A stretch of DNA of 64,000 bases from Aquiflexum gelatinilyticum (GCF_024741135.1 NZ_JANSUY010000001.1:806001-870000), one strand, 5' to 3'. Positions 8,895 through 18,169 are shown, numbered from the stretch's first letter. Notes: generated by a model from the letters alone, not told the origin. A program made the numbers and translations.

Positions 8895-10184
8895 TTAACC
8901 TCTCTTATTCATAGAAACATAATTTCTATCTACAGCACCGGTATAGATTTGACGTGGTCTACCGATAGGTTCACCGTTTTGCCTCATTTCTTTCCACTGT
9001 GCAATCCAACCCGGTAGACGTCCCATGGCAAACAGCACTGTAAACATATCTGTAGGAATGCCTAATGCCCTATATATAATGCCTGAGTAGAAATCAACAT
9101 TCGGGTAAAGATTTCGCTCTACAAAATATTGATCATTTAGCGCTGCATATTCAAGTTCTTTGGCAATTTCCAGAACCGGATCTTTTACCCCTAGTTTAGC
9201 AAGTACATCATCAGCCGCTTTTTTGATGATTTTTGCCCTTGGATCAAAGTTTTTATAAACCCTGTGGCCAAATCCCATCAATCTGAAAGGATCGTTTTTG
9301 TCTTTTGCTTTGTCAAGGAATTTTTTGGTATCCCCTCCGTCCGCCTTGATGGCTTCCAGCATCTCAATTACAGCCTGATTGGCACCACCATGAAGTGGTC
9401 CCCAAAGGGCATTGATCCCGGCAGAAATAGAAGCATAAATGCTAGCCTGTGATGAACCTACAATTCTCACTGTTGAAGTTGAACAGTTTTGCTCGTGATC
9501 AGCATGTAAAATAAGGAGTTGATCCAATGCTTTTGATACTATTGGGTCCACATCATATTTTTCAGCAGGCAATGCGAACATCATTTTTAGGAAGTTGGAG
9601 CAATAATCAAGGCTATTGTCAGGATAGTTTACAGGATGTCCCACTTCATTTTTAAATGCCCAAGCTGCAAAGGTTGGCATTTTAGCCAATAACCTAATGA
9701 TGCTCAGATTTACTGCATCTTCGTTTCTAGTTGGATCCAAGGATTCAGGATAGAATGCAGTCAAAGAACAAATCAATGAAGAAAGCACCCCCATAGGATG
9801 AGAATTGGAAGGAAAACCATCAAGGATTTTCTTGATATCTTCATGTACCAAAGTATGGGTAGTAATTTCTCTTGTAAATTTCTCGAATTGATGCTGTGTA
9901 GGAAGGTCACCATAGATCAACAGATAAGCTACTTCAAGGAATGTAGACTTCTCAGCAAGTTCTTCAATATTATATCCTCTGTACCTTAAAACGCCAAGCT
10001 CACCATCCAAAAAAGTGATCGAACTGGTTGTTGAACCTGTGTTTTTAAATCCTGGATCTATTGTAATCAATCCGGTCTGAGCCCTCAATTTTGCTATGTC
10101 AATAGCTTTTTCATTCTCAGTTCCTTCAATAATTGGGAGTTCAAAATCTTTTCCTCCGTATGAAAACTTAGCGGTTTCGGACAT
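8895..10184 (-). CDS. gltA: citrate synthase
   Basis: A 429-residue hexameric-type (type I) citrate synthase, which condenses acetyl-CoA and oxaloacetate in the first step of the TCA cycle. Recognisable blocks are FLDGELGVLRYRGYNIEEL, LHADHEQNCSTSTVR with its catalytic His, GPLHGGANQAVI, and MGFGHRVYKNFDPRA with a second catalytic His. The catalytic Asp lies in the NVDFYSG block near the C-terminus. Full length and intact. It is a monocistronic gene: a terminator follows it and about 300 bp of non-coding sequence precede it (10185-10483), of which the distal end is the terminator of the suf run. Confidence 0.97.
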   Translation of the reverse strand: MSETAKFSYGGKDFELPIIEGTENEKAIDIAKLRAQTGLITIDPGFKNTGSTTSSITFLDGELGVLRYRGYNIEELAEKSTFLEVAYLLIYGDLPTQHQFEKFTREITTHTLVHEDIKKILDGFPSNSHPMGVLSSLICSLTAFYPESLDPTRNEDAVNLSIIRLLAKMPTFAAWAFKNEVGHPVNYPDNSLDYCSNFLKMMFALPAEKYDVDPIVSKALDQLLILHADHEQNCSTSTVRIVGSSQASIYASISAGINALWGPLHGGANQAVIEMLEAIKADGGDTKKFLDKAKDKNDPFRLMGFGHRVYKNFDPRAKIIKKAADDVLAKLGVKDPVLEIAKELEYAALNDQYFVERNLYPNVDFYSGIIYRALGIPTDMFTVLFAMGRLPGWIAQWKEMRQNGEPIGRPRQIYTGAVDRNYVSMNKRG

Positions 10185-10456
10185 AAGTATTGTTTTTAAT
10201 TTATCTGTTTATAGATTCAAAGTGATTAACTTCTTTTACTGCGCTTAAGTTAGTAAAAACGTGTATTTTTTACATGTTTAATTACATCAATAGCGAATTA
10301 AAGATTATGAGTTTATTAGATGCTTTCTTTTTTGAAATTTAAAAACTTCAAAGGTTTTTTTAAATTTATATTCGAAATACGTAATTTTTATTGCTCAATG
10401 ATATATTACTCAAATTAATATTTTTTTCACTTTGTTTGAAGGTCATTTTTTTTAAC

Positions 10457-10479
10457 AAAAAAAAAGCCCCGAAGGGCTA
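10457..10479 (-). terminator. rho-independent terminator of the suf run
   Basis: On the minus strand a short GC stem (AGCCC/GGGCT) closed by a UUCG tetraloop is followed by at least eight T. It starts only a few bases after the bacilliredoxin stop codon and ends the sufB-to-bacilliredoxin series. Confidence 0.85.
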
Positions 10480-10483
10480 ATTA

Positions 10484-10903
10484 TTATTTACAGAAATGTT
10501 CAAAAACTTCAACGAGGTGTTCGCCTATCATTTTGGCATTTCTTCCTTCGATGTGGTGTCTTTCAATGAAGTGTACTAACTCCCCGTCTTTGAACAATGC
10601 CATAGCAGGTGAGGAGGGAGGGTAAGGTAAATGATGTTGACGTACTTTTGCGACAGCAGCGGCATCATTACCCGCAAATACCGTGGCGAGCACATCCGGT
10701 TTGACGTCACTTTGGTCCAATGCAAATCTGACACCTGGTCTAGCTGCGCCAGCTGCGCATCCACATACTGAATTGATAACAATGAAAGTAGTTCCTTTGT
10801 GGTCTTTCAAATGATTTTCTACTTCTTCGGCTGTTCTGAATTCTTGGAAGCCAACGTTGGTCAATTCAGAACGCATGGGAGCAATTAATTCCTCTGGGTA
10901 CAT
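10484..10903 (-). CDS. bacilliredoxin (BrxA/BrxB, YphP/YqiW family)
   Basis: A 139-residue thioredoxin-fold protein of the DUF1094 family. The active site CGC is at SVCGCAAGAARPG near residue 48, as in Bacillus BrxA/BrxB, which remove bacillithiol from oxidised protein thiols. Other family blocks are MYPEELIAPMRSELT at the start and PPSSPAMALFKDGELVHFIERH near residue 100. It is the last gene after sufB-C-D-S-E and the DUF59 gene, 18 bases behind the latter and ahead of the terminator, so it is expressed with Fe-S assembly. Whether this organism makes bacillithiol is not shown here. Confidence 0.92.
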   Translation of the reverse strand: MYPEELIAPMRSELTNVGFQEFRTAEEVENHLKDHKGTTFIVINSVCGCAAGAARPGVRFALDQSDVKPDVLATVFAGNDAAAVAKVRQHHLPYPPSSPAMALFKDGELVHFIERHHIEGRNAKMIGEHLVEVFEHFCK

Positions 10904-10921
10904 ATGTTTTGATTTTTTATT

Positions 10922-11263
10922 TTAAAGAAAACCTAATTCAAGTTTTGCTGCTTCGGACATCATGTCCTGAGAATAAGGAGGGTCAAAAGTCAGCTCCAAC
11001 TCAACATGGTTGATGCCCTGAATCTGTTGGATTTTATTTTTTACCTCCGAAGGAATGAATTCAGCAGATGGACAATTGGGCGAAGTAAGTGTCATCATGA
11101 TATATACATTGTTGACAGGATAAACACTGATTTCATAGATCAGTCCCAATTCGTAAACATCTACAGGAATTTCAGGATCATACACTTGCTTGATGGCATT
11201 GATTACTTTATCCTTAAGTTCTTGCGAAGGTATTTCCTTTATTTCTTCTGTGGTTTCTGACAT
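10922..11263 (-). CDS. DUF59/MIP18-family protein (SufT-like) in the suf operon
   Basis: A protein of about 113 residues with the DUF59 (PaaD-like) domain: VYDPEIPVDVYELGLIYEI and then TLTSPNCPSAEFIP with the conserved cysteine, then FDPPYSQDMMSEAA. Family members (SufT, yeast Cia2, plant HCF101 N-domain) help to mature iron-sulfur proteins. The frame opens at 11275 with an 8-base overlap of sufE, or at the ATG at 11263 just after the sufE stop. I use the second because the following MSETTEE reads like a normal N-terminus. It is embedded between sufE and the bacilliredoxin gene. Confidence 0.88.
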   Translation of the reverse strand: MSETTEEIKEIPSQELKDKVINAIKQVYDPEIPVDVYELGLIYEISVYPVNNVYIMMTLTSPNCPSAEFIPSEVKNKIQQIQGINHVELELTFDPPYSQDMMSEAAKLELGFL

Positions 11264-11267
11264 ATTT

Positions 11268-11699
11268 TTATACATTTTGCTTCGCCTGATAAGCCAAAGC
11301 GTATAATTTCATCTGTTTGATCATGGCTGTTAAGCCGTTGGACCTTTGGGAACCAATGATGTTTCCCATTCCTATTTTGTCAATAAAGGCAAGTTCGGCC
11401 TTAATGATTTCTTGGGGAGTCCTATCCGAAAGAACTCTTATCAATAAACTGATTAATCCTTTGGTTATATCGGTATTTGAATCAGCCAAGTACTTGATTT
11501 TATCTCCGTTTTCCACCGTAGTCAGCCACACTTTGGATTGGCATCCTTTGATGATATTTTCTTCCACCCTTTGATCTTCCGGAAATTCAGGAAGTTGGCT
11601 GCCGAGTTCCATGATGTAGTATATGGTTGATTCTTTGTCATCCCCCAAAATGCCGAATTCTTCTATGATTTCGTCTTGTATTTCCTTTATACTACTCAT
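11268..11699 (-). CDS. sufE: cysteine desulfuration protein SufE
   Basis: A 143-residue SufE-family protein that accepts persulfide sulfur from SufS and hands it to the SufBCD scaffold. The acceptor cysteine lies in KGCQSKVWL near residue 50, the expected place, and RSNGLTAMIKQMK near residue 120 is a typical SufE C-terminal helix. It overlaps the sufS stop by 4 bases, so the two genes are translationally coupled. Confidence 0.94.
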   Translation of the reverse strand: MSSIKEIQDEIIEEFGILGDDKESTIYYIMELGSQLPEFPEDQRVEENIIKGCQSKVWLTTVENGDKIKYLADSNTDITKGLISLLIRVLSDRTPQEIIKAELAFIDKIGMGNIIGSQRSNGLTAMIKQMKLYALAYQAKQNV

Positions 11700-12919
11700 T
11701 TATTTTTGATTTTGGCTATTTTGGAAAGGCTTATCGCCATTTGATCAATCTCTTTTTTGGTATTGTAAACAGAAAAAGAGGCCCTGACAGTTCCTTCCAA
11801 ACCTAATCTCTGCATTAACGGCTGTGTACAATGGTGTCCTGTCCTCACAGCGATTCCATTAGCGTCCAACATCACCCCCACATCAAAAGGATGCATCCCC
11901 ATTATGTTGAATGACAAGACACTTACTTTCTCAGCAGCTGTTCCCACAGGAACAAATCCCTTAATCTGTCCAAAAGCAATATTAGCATGGTCAAGAAGTT
12001 CATCTTCATGCTTTTTGATATTTGCCTTTCCAAAGCAGGAAATAAAATCCAAAGCTTTCTGAAATGCTATTACATCAGCTATGTTTGGGGTTCCTGCTTC
12101 AAATTTGAAAGGGATATCATTGTATGTAGTTTTGGCAAACGTGACTTCTTTGATCATTTCACCACCACCTTGATAAGGAGGCATTGTTTCAAGAATACTT
12201 CTTTTTCCGTATAGAATCCCCAATCCTGTTGGTCCGTATAATTTGTGTGCAGAAAATGCAAGAAAATCACAATCCAAATCCTGAACGTCAATTTCCAAAT
12301 GATTGGTAGATTGAGCACCGTCTAAAAGCACTTTTGCACCAACTTGGTGCGCCAATTTGATTATTTTTTTGACTGGATTGATTGTACCCAAAGCATTGGA
12401 AACATGAACAATACTGACAAATTTTGTCCTGTCAGAAAGCATTTTGTCAAATTCCTCAAATAGGATTTCGCCTCGATCATTGATCGGAATTACTTTCAAT
12501 ATTGCTCCTTTTTCCTCGCATAGCATTTGCCAAGGAACGATGTTGGAGTGATGCTCTAGAGTAGAAATAATGATTTCATCTCCCTTGGTTATGAATTTTC
12601 TACCGTAAGAGGAAGCGACCAAGTTGATACTTTCTGTAGTACCTTTTGTAAAAATTACTTCCGCTGTTTCTTTGGCGTTGATAAAATCCCTTACACCTTC
12701 CCTTGTTTCCTCATAAAACCTTGTTGCACGATCTGCTAAGGTATGTGCACCTCTATGGATATTGGAATTGTCATGTTCATAATATCCCGTAAGTGCATCT
12801 AATACGGATTGGGGTTTTTGGGTGGTGGCAGCATTGTCAAAATAAATCAAAGGTTTGCCGTTGACCTCTTGATGGAGGACAGGAAACATTGCTCTGATTT
12901 CTTCGATATTCAATGACAT
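11696..12919 (-). CDS. sufS: cysteine desulfurase SufS
   Basis: A 407-residue class II (group II) cysteine desulfurase that uses PLP to take sulfur from L-cysteine. YFDNAATTQKP is at the N-terminus, the Schiff-base lysine is in FSAHKLYGPTG near residue 225, and the catalytic cysteine is in VRTGHHCTQPLM near residue 360, the short-loop form typical of SufS. It overlaps sufE by 4 bases and follows sufD by 8 bases. Confidence 0.96.
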   Translation of the reverse strand: MSLNIEEIRAMFPVLHQEVNGKPLIYFDNAATTQKPQSVLDALTGYYEHDNSNIHRGAHTLADRATRFYEETREGVRDFINAKETAEVIFTKGTTESINLVASSYGRKFITKGDEIIISTLEHHSNIVPWQMLCEEKGAILKVIPINDRGEILFEEFDKMLSDRTKFVSIVHVSNALGTINPVKKIIKLAHQVGAKVLLDGAQSTNHLEIDVQDLDCDFLAFSAHKLYGPTGLGILYGKRSILETMPPYQGGGEMIKEVTFAKTTYNDIPFKFEAGTPNIADVIAFQKALDFISCFGKANIKKHEDELLDHANIAFGQIKGFVPVGTAAEKVSVLSFNIMGMHPFDVGVMLDANGIAVRTGHHCTQPLMQRLGLEGTVRASFSVYNTKKEIDQMAISLSKIAKIKNK

Positions 12920-12927
12920 GGATTGAT

Positions 12928-14205
12928 TTAGAAGTTACTGCCCAACCTATTTTGAACGATACTTACAATATGGTTTTGAAAAGCTTCATCTGCGATATGG
13001 TCCATGACTTCACCTGTAAAAGCATATAGCAACATTCCTTTAGCCTGTTCTTTTCCCAATCCTCTTGCTCTTAGGTAGAACAAAGCTTCTTCATCCAATT
13101 GACCTGTGGTACAGCCATGAGAGCATTTGACATCATCCGCCCAGATTTCCAATTGCGGCTTGGTATTGACAATTGCATCCTCTGACAAAAGGATATTGTT
13201 GTTTTGCTGGAAGGCATTTGTCTTTTGAGCATCCTGTCTTACGAAGATTTTACCATTGAAAACCCCTCTTGAACTATCAGCCAATACTCCTTTGTACAAT
13301 TCATTAGATTGGGCATGTGGCTTGGTGTGATCCACGTTTGTGTGGTTATCTACGTGCGTTTTCCCATTCAAAAGATAAAGACCATACATATTTCCTTCGC
13401 AACCTGAGTCGAGAAGATTTAAACTGAGGTTATTTCGCACCATATCTCCTGAAAGGGAAATAACCACAGAAGTAAAAACTGCATCTCGGTGGATATCAGT
13501 TTCAGTATTATTCACAGAAATTGCGTTTTTGCCTTCATTTTGAAGCCTGTTGTAATGGACTTGTGAATTTTGTCCAACTTTAATTTCAGTCACTGTATTG
13601 CTGAAATAAACATTGTCATCCAATGAAATGCTGTCCTCCAAGAATGTCACCTCAGCATTATCCTCAACTTCAATCAAAATCCTTGGTTGAATAACCTGAC
13701 CTTCATTTGATTGGTTTAGGAAAAAAAACATGATCGGCTTTTCTACTTTTTGGTTTTTTGGAACTTTAATATAAATACCGTCCTCAAAAGAAATGTTATT
13801 AAGTGCTACAAAAGGGTCTTTTTCTGAAAAGGCAATTTTTCCCAATAGTTTCGGATTGGATTCACTGATCAATGAAAGTACATAGCCTTTATTAGAGAGG
13901 GAGGAAAGCTCCGTTTCGAAAAAACCATTGTTAAACACAACAAGATCTCCCTCAAATCCTTCGAAAACATGTGATTTTACAAGGTCAGAATCCAAATTGG
14001 TCTTTTTTGCAACAGAAAAATCAGAGATTGAATTCTCCAATTTCTTAGTGATGGAAGTGAATTTGTACTCCTCATCTTTGATAGCCGGAAGTCCTGTTCT
14101 TTGGAGTGATTCGATACTTGAATTTCTCATATCCATGAAAGATGGCTTGCCGGATACTTGGCTTAAAATAGTGTCAAGTATTTTATTTTTTGATGTTGTC
14201 GTCAT
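12928..14205 (-). CDS. sufD: Fe-S cluster assembly protein SufD
   Basis: A 425-residue SufD with a beta-helix core and the conserved C-terminal block IWADDVKCSHGCTTGQLDEEALFYLRARG (described here in parts), including the CSHG motif. It pairs with SufB to hold the nascent Fe-S cluster and with the SufC ATPase. The frame can be opened at 14274, but that would overlap sufC. The ATG at 14205, which gives MTTTSKNK, leaves a 32-bp gap to sufC and matches the family's usual length. Confidence 0.94.
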   Translation of the reverse strand: MTTTSKNKILDTILSQVSGKPSFMDMRNSSIESLQRTGLPAIKDEEYKFTSITKKLENSISDFSVAKKTNLDSDLVKSHVFEGFEGDLVVFNNGFFETELSSLSNKGYVLSLISESNPKLLGKIAFSEKDPFVALNNISFEDGIYIKVPKNQKVEKPIMFFFLNQSNEGQVIQPRILIEVEDNAEVTFLEDSISLDDNVYFSNTVTEIKVGQNSQVHYNRLQNEGKNAISVNNTETDIHRDAVFTSVVISLSGDMVRNNLSLNLLDSGCEGNMYGLYLLNGKTHVDNHTNVDHTKPHAQSNELYKGVLADSSRGVFNGKIFVRQDAQKTNAFQQNNNILLSEDAIVNTKPQLEIWADDVKCSHGCTTGQLDEEALFYLRARGLGKEQAKGMLLYAFTGEVMDHIADEAFQNHIVSIVQNRLGSNF

Positions 14206-14237
14206 TGATTTTAAAAGATTTTGGTAAAAAAATGGAT

Positions 14238-14999
14238 TTAAACAGAAGCGGCATTCACTTCCTCTTTGATCCAATCATACCCTTTTTCTTCTAATTCCAT
14301 CGCCAGTTCCTTGGTTCCTGATTTTACAATCCTACCATTGTAAAGAACATGGACAAAATCAGGTACAATGTAATCTAACAACCTTTGGTAATGAGTTACA
14401 ACTATAGTAGCGGTCTTATCTGATTTTAATTTATTTACACCGTTAGAAACAATTCTCAATGCATCAATATCGAGTCCGGAATCAGTCTCATCTAATATAG
14501 AAAGTGTCGGCTCCAACATGGCCATTTGAAATATTTCATTCCTCTTTTTTTCGCCTCCGGAAAAACCTTCGTTCAAAGAACGGCTCAATAGTTTTTGATC
14601 TATTTCTACCAATTTCATTTTTTCTTTCATTACAGAAAGAAACTTGACTGCATCTAAAGCAGGCAAGCCTCTGTATTCACGAACCTGGTTGACAGCAGTT
14701 CTCAAAAAATTTGTTGTGCTCACTCCCGGGATTTCAACAGGATATTGGAACGCTAAGAAAACACCTTCCCTTGCCCTGTCTTCGGGAGCCAATTCCAGGA
14801 GATCTTTACCTTGAAATATAACCTCACCTTCGGTTACTTCATATTCTTCTCTTCCTGCCAAAACAGAAGCCAAGGTTGATTTTCCTGAACCATTTGGACC
14901 CATGATGGCATGAACTTCACCTGCTTTTACTTCCAGGTTTATACCTCTTAATATAGGAGTGCCTTCAATAGAGGCATGCAAATTCTTGATTGTTAACAT
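14238..14999 (-). CDS. sufC: Fe-S cluster assembly ATPase SufC
   Basis: A 253-residue ABC-type ATPase of the SUF scaffold. Walker A is GPNGSGKST near residue 34, the signature is FSGGEKKRNEIFQM near residue 147, and the Walker B region is SILDETDSGLDIDAL near residue 170, with the SufC-typical DETDSGLD. The H-loop His lies in VTHYQRLL. It works as a soluble ATPase, not a transporter. It is separated from sufB by 31 bp that hold a short 7-bp-period repeat. Confidence 0.97.
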   Translation of the reverse strand: MLTIKNLHASIEGTPILRGINLEVKAGEVHAIMGPNGSGKSTLASVLAGREEYEVTEGEVIFQGKDLLELAPEDRAREGVFLAFQYPVEIPGVSTTNFLRTAVNQVREYRGLPALDAVKFLSVMKEKMKLVEIDQKLLSRSLNEGFSGGEKKRNEIFQMAMLEPTLSILDETDSGLDIDALRIVSNGVNKLKSDKTATIVVTHYQRLLDYIVPDFVHVLYNGRIVKSGTKELAMELEEKGYDWIKEEVNAASV

Positions 15000-15003
15000 T
15001 GGT

Positions 15004-15028
15004 GATTTGAAGTTTGAAATTTGAAATC
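15004..15028. repeat. short 7-bp-period repeat between sufB and sufC
   Basis: Read on the minus strand, three successive 7-bp units (consensus YTTCAAA) lie between the sufB stop and the sufC start and end 4 bases before the sufC ATG. Other gene edges in the window carry unrelated sequences with the same 7-bp period. Confidence 0.55.
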
Positions 15029-15030
15029 TT

Positions 15031-16476
15031 TTATCCGACGCTTCCTTCTAAAGTTAATGCAAGTAGCTTTTGTGCCTCTACTGCAAATTCCATTGGAAGT
15101 TGGTTTAGCACTTCTTTTGCATAACCATTTACAATGAGGGCTACTGCGTCTTCGGTACTAATTCCTCTTTGGTTGCAATAGAATAATTGATCTTCTCCGA
15201 TTTTGGATGTAGTAGCTTCGTGCTCAACCTTAGCTGTCGGATTTTGAATATCTATGTATGGGAATGTATGCGCCCCGCAACGGTCACCCATTAATAATGA
15301 ATCACATTGGGAGAAATTCCTAGCATTGGATGCCCTTTTCATTACCTGAACCTGACCTCTGTAAGAATTTTGTGATTTACCTGCTGAGATGCCTTTGGAA
15401 ACGATCCTTGATCTTGTATTCTTTCCGATATGGATCATTTTGGTACCTGTATCAGCCTGCTGGTAGTTATTTGTGACTGCTACTGAGTAAAATTCCCCGA
15501 TAGAATAATCTCCCTTCAAAATACAAGAGGGGTATTTCCAGGTTACCGCAGACCCTGTTTCAACCTGTGTCCAAGATATTTTGGAATGGTCACCCGCACA
15601 GATTCCTCTTTTGGTTACAAAATTGTAGATACCGCCTTTTCCTGATTTGTCACCGGGATACCAGTTTTGGACTGTGGAATATTTCACCTCTGCATTTTTG
15701 GCAGCATATATTTCAACCACTGCTGCGTGGAGTTGATTTTCATCTCTTTTTGGTGCTGTGCATCCCTCTAGATAGGAAACATAAGAACCTTCGTCTGCCA
15801 CTATCAGCGTTCTTTCAAACTGTCCGGTGTTGGCAGCATTGATTCTAAAATATGTAGAAAGTTCCATGGGGCATCTTACACCTGAAGGGATGTAGCAAAA
15901 AGATCCATCAGAAAAAACAGCAGAATTAAGGGCTGCATAATAATTATCTGTCATTGGGACTACTGATCCCAAATATTTTTTGACCAGTTCGGGATGTTCA
16001 TGGACAGCTTCGCTGAATGAACAAAAAATAATTCCCAATTTGGATAGCGTTTCTTTAAAAGTCGTTCCCACCGAAACCGAATCCAATACCGCATCAACAG
16101 CAATTCCCTGAAGTCTTTTTTGTTCGTTGAGATTGATTCCGAGCCTTTCATAGATTTGAAGCAGTTCAGGATCAATTTCATCCAAGCTTTTTGGCTTGTT
16201 ACTTTTTTTAGGTGCAGAATAATATCTGAGTCCCTGAAGATCGATTTTGGGATAATGCACATTGGCCCATACCGGTTCGGTCATTGTCAACCAATTATTA
16301 AAAGCTTTTAACCTCCATTCGAGAAGCCATTCCGGTTCTTCCTTTTTTGCAGAAATCCAACGAATGATATCTTCATTTAAACCAATTGGAGCTTCATCCG
16401 CTTCTAGATTGACCGACCAGCCGTGTTCGTAGTCTTTGGAGGTTAATTCTTCTAATATCTTATTGTCCTTGCTCAT
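15031..16476 (-). CDS. sufB: Fe-S cluster assembly protein SufB
   Basis: A 481-residue SufB, the main scaffold subunit. Clear family blocks are [41 protein letters not shown] with its conserved cysteine near residue 200, [20 protein letters not shown], and the C-terminal [12 protein letters not shown] and [11 protein letters not shown]. It is the first gene of the minus-strand suf run (B-C-D-S-E, DUF59, bacilliredoxin). A TATCTTCG box lies about 40 bp upstream (16514-16521, minus strand) and resembles a Bacteroidota -7 element, but I could not find a convincing -33 partner. Confidence 0.97.
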   Translation of the reverse strand: MSKDNKILEELTSKDYEHGWSVNLEADEAPIGLNEDIIRWISAKKEEPEWLLEWRLKAFNNWLTMTEPVWANVHYPKIDLQGLRYYSAPKKSNKPKSLDEIDPELLQIYERLGINLNEQKRLQGIAVDAVLDSVSVGTTFKETLSKLGIIFCSFSEAVHEHPELVKKYLGSVVPMTDNYYAALNSAVFSDGSFCYIPSGVRCPMELSTYFRINAANTGQFERTLIVADEGSYVSYLEGCTAPKRDENQLHAAVVEIYAAKNAEVKYSTVQNWYPGDKSGKGGIYNFVTKRGICAGDHSKISWTQVETGSAVTWKYPSCILKGDYSIGEFYSVAVTNNYQQADTGTKMIHIGKNTRSRIVSKGISAGKSQNSYRGQVQVMKRASNARNFSQCDSLLMGDRCGAHTFPYIDIQNPTAKVEHEATTSKIGEDQLFYCNQRGISTEDAVALIVNGYAKEVLNQLPMEFAVEAQKLLALTLEGSVG

Positions 16477-16622
16477 TTGTTTGAGTAATTTAGACTAATT
16501 ATAGTTTGTGAGGCGAAGATACAACATTAAACCAAAATATAATGTTCAAATCAATATGAAAAATTGATCATTCAAGCTGAATAGTGAGCTTATTTCTCAG
16601 AAATTCAATTATTTAAAAATAA

Positions 16623-16653
16623 ATATAGCTGAGATTTACCCTCTCAGCTATAT
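16623..16653 (-). terminator. perfect 12-bp hairpin after the Lrp gene
   Basis: ATATAGCTGAGA and its exact complement enclose a 7-nt loop. On the minus strand a moderately T-rich stretch follows. It lies 108 bases behind the Lrp-type gene and about 150 bases ahead of sufB, so it most likely ends the former. The T-run is weak, so a regulatory role ahead of sufB cannot be excluded. Confidence 0.6.
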
Positions 16654-16761
16654 GATAAAAAGCAAAGTATATCTTGTTTAAGTTATAATTTTTATTAAAA
16701 TGGATTTAATCTAAATAATCAATTTATATGAGGAATATCATTTTTTTGGGTGTTTTAGCAC

Positions 16762-17229
16762 TTATTTTTCAAAAAACTGAATTGGCCTATTGATACTTTC
16801 TTCCAAGACAATCAAGGTTTCTGTTCTGTCTATCCCATCAACTTTTTGGATTTTGTCCAATACGGTTCTTAAGTGATTCGTGTCTTTGCAGATAATTTTT
16901 GCAAAAATACTATAGTTTCCCGTAGTGTAATAGGCATTGATTACTTCCGAAATTTCTTTGAGCCTTCCTATGACAGTATCATATAGAGAACTTTTCTCCA
17001 AGTAAATTCCCAAAAAGGCAGAAATATCATATCCAAGTTTTGAAAAATCAATATTGAGTGTGGCGCTTTTCACGATTCCCATGTCCTCAAGTTTTCTCAT
17101 TCTCACATGCACTGTTCCCGAAGAAACGTAAACTTTTTTGGCTATTTCTGTATATGGGGTTTTGGCATCATCATTCAACAATGAAATAATCTTAAGGTCA
17201 ACATTGTCAATATCTAAAATTTTGTCCAT
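16762..17229 (-). CDS. Lrp/AsnC family transcriptional regulator
   Basis: A 155-residue regulator of the feast/famine family. Residues 5-60 form the AsnC-type helix-turn-helix (LDIDNVDLKIISLLNDDAK, then TEIAKKVYVSSGTVHVRMRKLEDMGIV read in parts). Residues 70-150 form the RAM/AsnC ligand domain with YYTTGNYSIFAKIIC. Such proteins bind amino acids or other small effectors and form octamers on DNA. Targets cannot be inferred. It is a single gene, and the sufB promoter lies behind its terminator. Confidence 0.93.
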   Translation of the reverse strand: MDKILDIDNVDLKIISLLNDDAKTPYTEIAKKVYVSSGTVHVRMRKLEDMGIVKSATLNIDFSKLGYDISAFLGIYLEKSSLYDTVIGRLKEISEVINAYYTTGNYSIFAKIICKDTNHLRTVLDKIQKVDGIDRTETLIVLEESINRPIQFFEK

Positions 17230-17497
17230 TTTTTTCGGGTTAATTTGAGGCTATGTTAATATATGTGGTCACAAATTATGAAATAGTTAAAAAATTGCAA
17301 AATAAATTTTTCAATTTGTAAAATTCGGTAAAATGAGGTTACTTTGGTGCGTTCGATTACAAGTTATATAATATTTGGTTATTATATCCTTTGATCAAAT
17401 AAATGTTTGAAAATATAAGTTTTACTTTATTTCGAACAATCTTCACATCGAAACTTTTAATCTCTAAAGTTATATTTGGGTTTATATTCTGAAAAGG

Positions 17498-17522
17498 GTC
17501 TTGCTGATGGCAAGACTTTTTT
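17498..17522 (+). terminator. orphan terminator upstream of a small exported protein
   Basis: GTCTTGC (17498-17504) pairs with GCAAGAC (17510-17516) and six T follow. No plus-strand gene precedes it, so it either ends a very short transcript or isolates the next promoter. Confidence 0.6.
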
Positions 17523-17552
17523 GTGCCCTTAGAAAAATTTAAAATGCAAAAA

Positions 17553-17585
17553 TTTGCATATGAAAAATATTTATCTGTATATTTG
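17553..17585 (+). promoter_or_regulatory. Bacteroidota-type promoter of the 177-residue exported protein
   Basis: TTTG (17553-17556), a 21-bp spacer and TATATTTG (17578-17585) match the TTG/TAnnTTTG pattern. The start codon follows 17 bases downstream, so the leader would be very short. Confidence 0.6.
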
Positions 17586-17602
17586 AAAAAAATATCTCGC
17601 AT

Positions 17603-18136
17603 ATGTACAGACTTTCTTTCATCCTCGCATTATTCGTAAGTGTTTCACTAGTTGGATCACAGGTTCAAGCCGAATCTCTTTTTTCTGAAAAAGAAAATGA
17701 TAAAGAAATAAAAAGCCTTGCAAAAGAAAATGAAAAGGCTCTTGTCACTTTAAAACCTTTTGTTGGGGTTTCCGGAGAAAATCAAAATTCAGGATTGTCT
17801 AGTGATTTGATTATAGATGTCCTTGATCCTGTTGAAGGATTCGGTTCTGACTATGCCCCTTGGTTTTGGTCCGAAGAGACATTTTCAATGCTCGATGGTT
17901 ATGCTCCATTTATTTTTAGGACAAAAAAGAGTTCATCTGCGATTGATGAACTGAGAGTTGTGATTACCATCAATGAATTTGGAAAAGTTATTGCCTACAA
18001 AATCCTCAATGAGTCAGTTGATAAAGGGTTGAGAGAAAGGGTTGCCCACGTTGTAAGAAAAATGCCTGATGCCATACCTGTTCCCGGATTCAATTCATAT
18101 GAATCTATGGAATTTGAGCTTGTCATGGGTTATTGA
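17603..18136 (+). CDS. small exported protein with a TonB-C-like tail
   Basis: A 177-residue protein of unknown function. Residues 1-23 are a clear signal peptide ending in VQA. The charged segment that follows (25-50) is probably helical. The last 80 residues contain IDELRVVITINEFGKVIAYKILNESVDKGL (described here in part), which follows the pattern of the TonB C-terminal domain as found in many stand-alone Bacteroidota periplasmic proteins. It has its own promoter and terminator. I do not recognise a specific family. Confidence 0.7.
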   Translation: MYRLSFILALFVSVSLVGSQVQAESLFSEKENDKEIKSLAKENEKALVTLKPFVGVSGENQNSGLSSDLIIDVLDPVEGFGSDYAPWFWSEETFSMLDGYAPFIFRTKKSSSAIDELRVVITINEFGKVIAYKILNESVDKGLRERVAHVVRKMPDAIPVPGFNSYESMEFELVMGY

Positions 18137-18169
18137 TATTTGTTCAGATTAACTCTTCGGTTAATTTTT

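Larger units (their letters stand above)
17230..17602. other. 373-bp divergent intergenic region
   Basis: No convincing gene is present. The stretch contains the start regions of the Lrp gene and of the small exported protein, a plus-strand hairpin with a T-run at 17498-17522 and a TATATTTG box at 17471-17478 just ahead of that hairpin. An 81-residue minus-strand frame here has no family resemblance and is not called. Confidence 0.5.

Noticed and set aside
17357-17602. An 81-residue minus-strand frame
   Set aside because: It has no family resemblance, is AT-rich, and covers the promoter of the next gene on the other strand.
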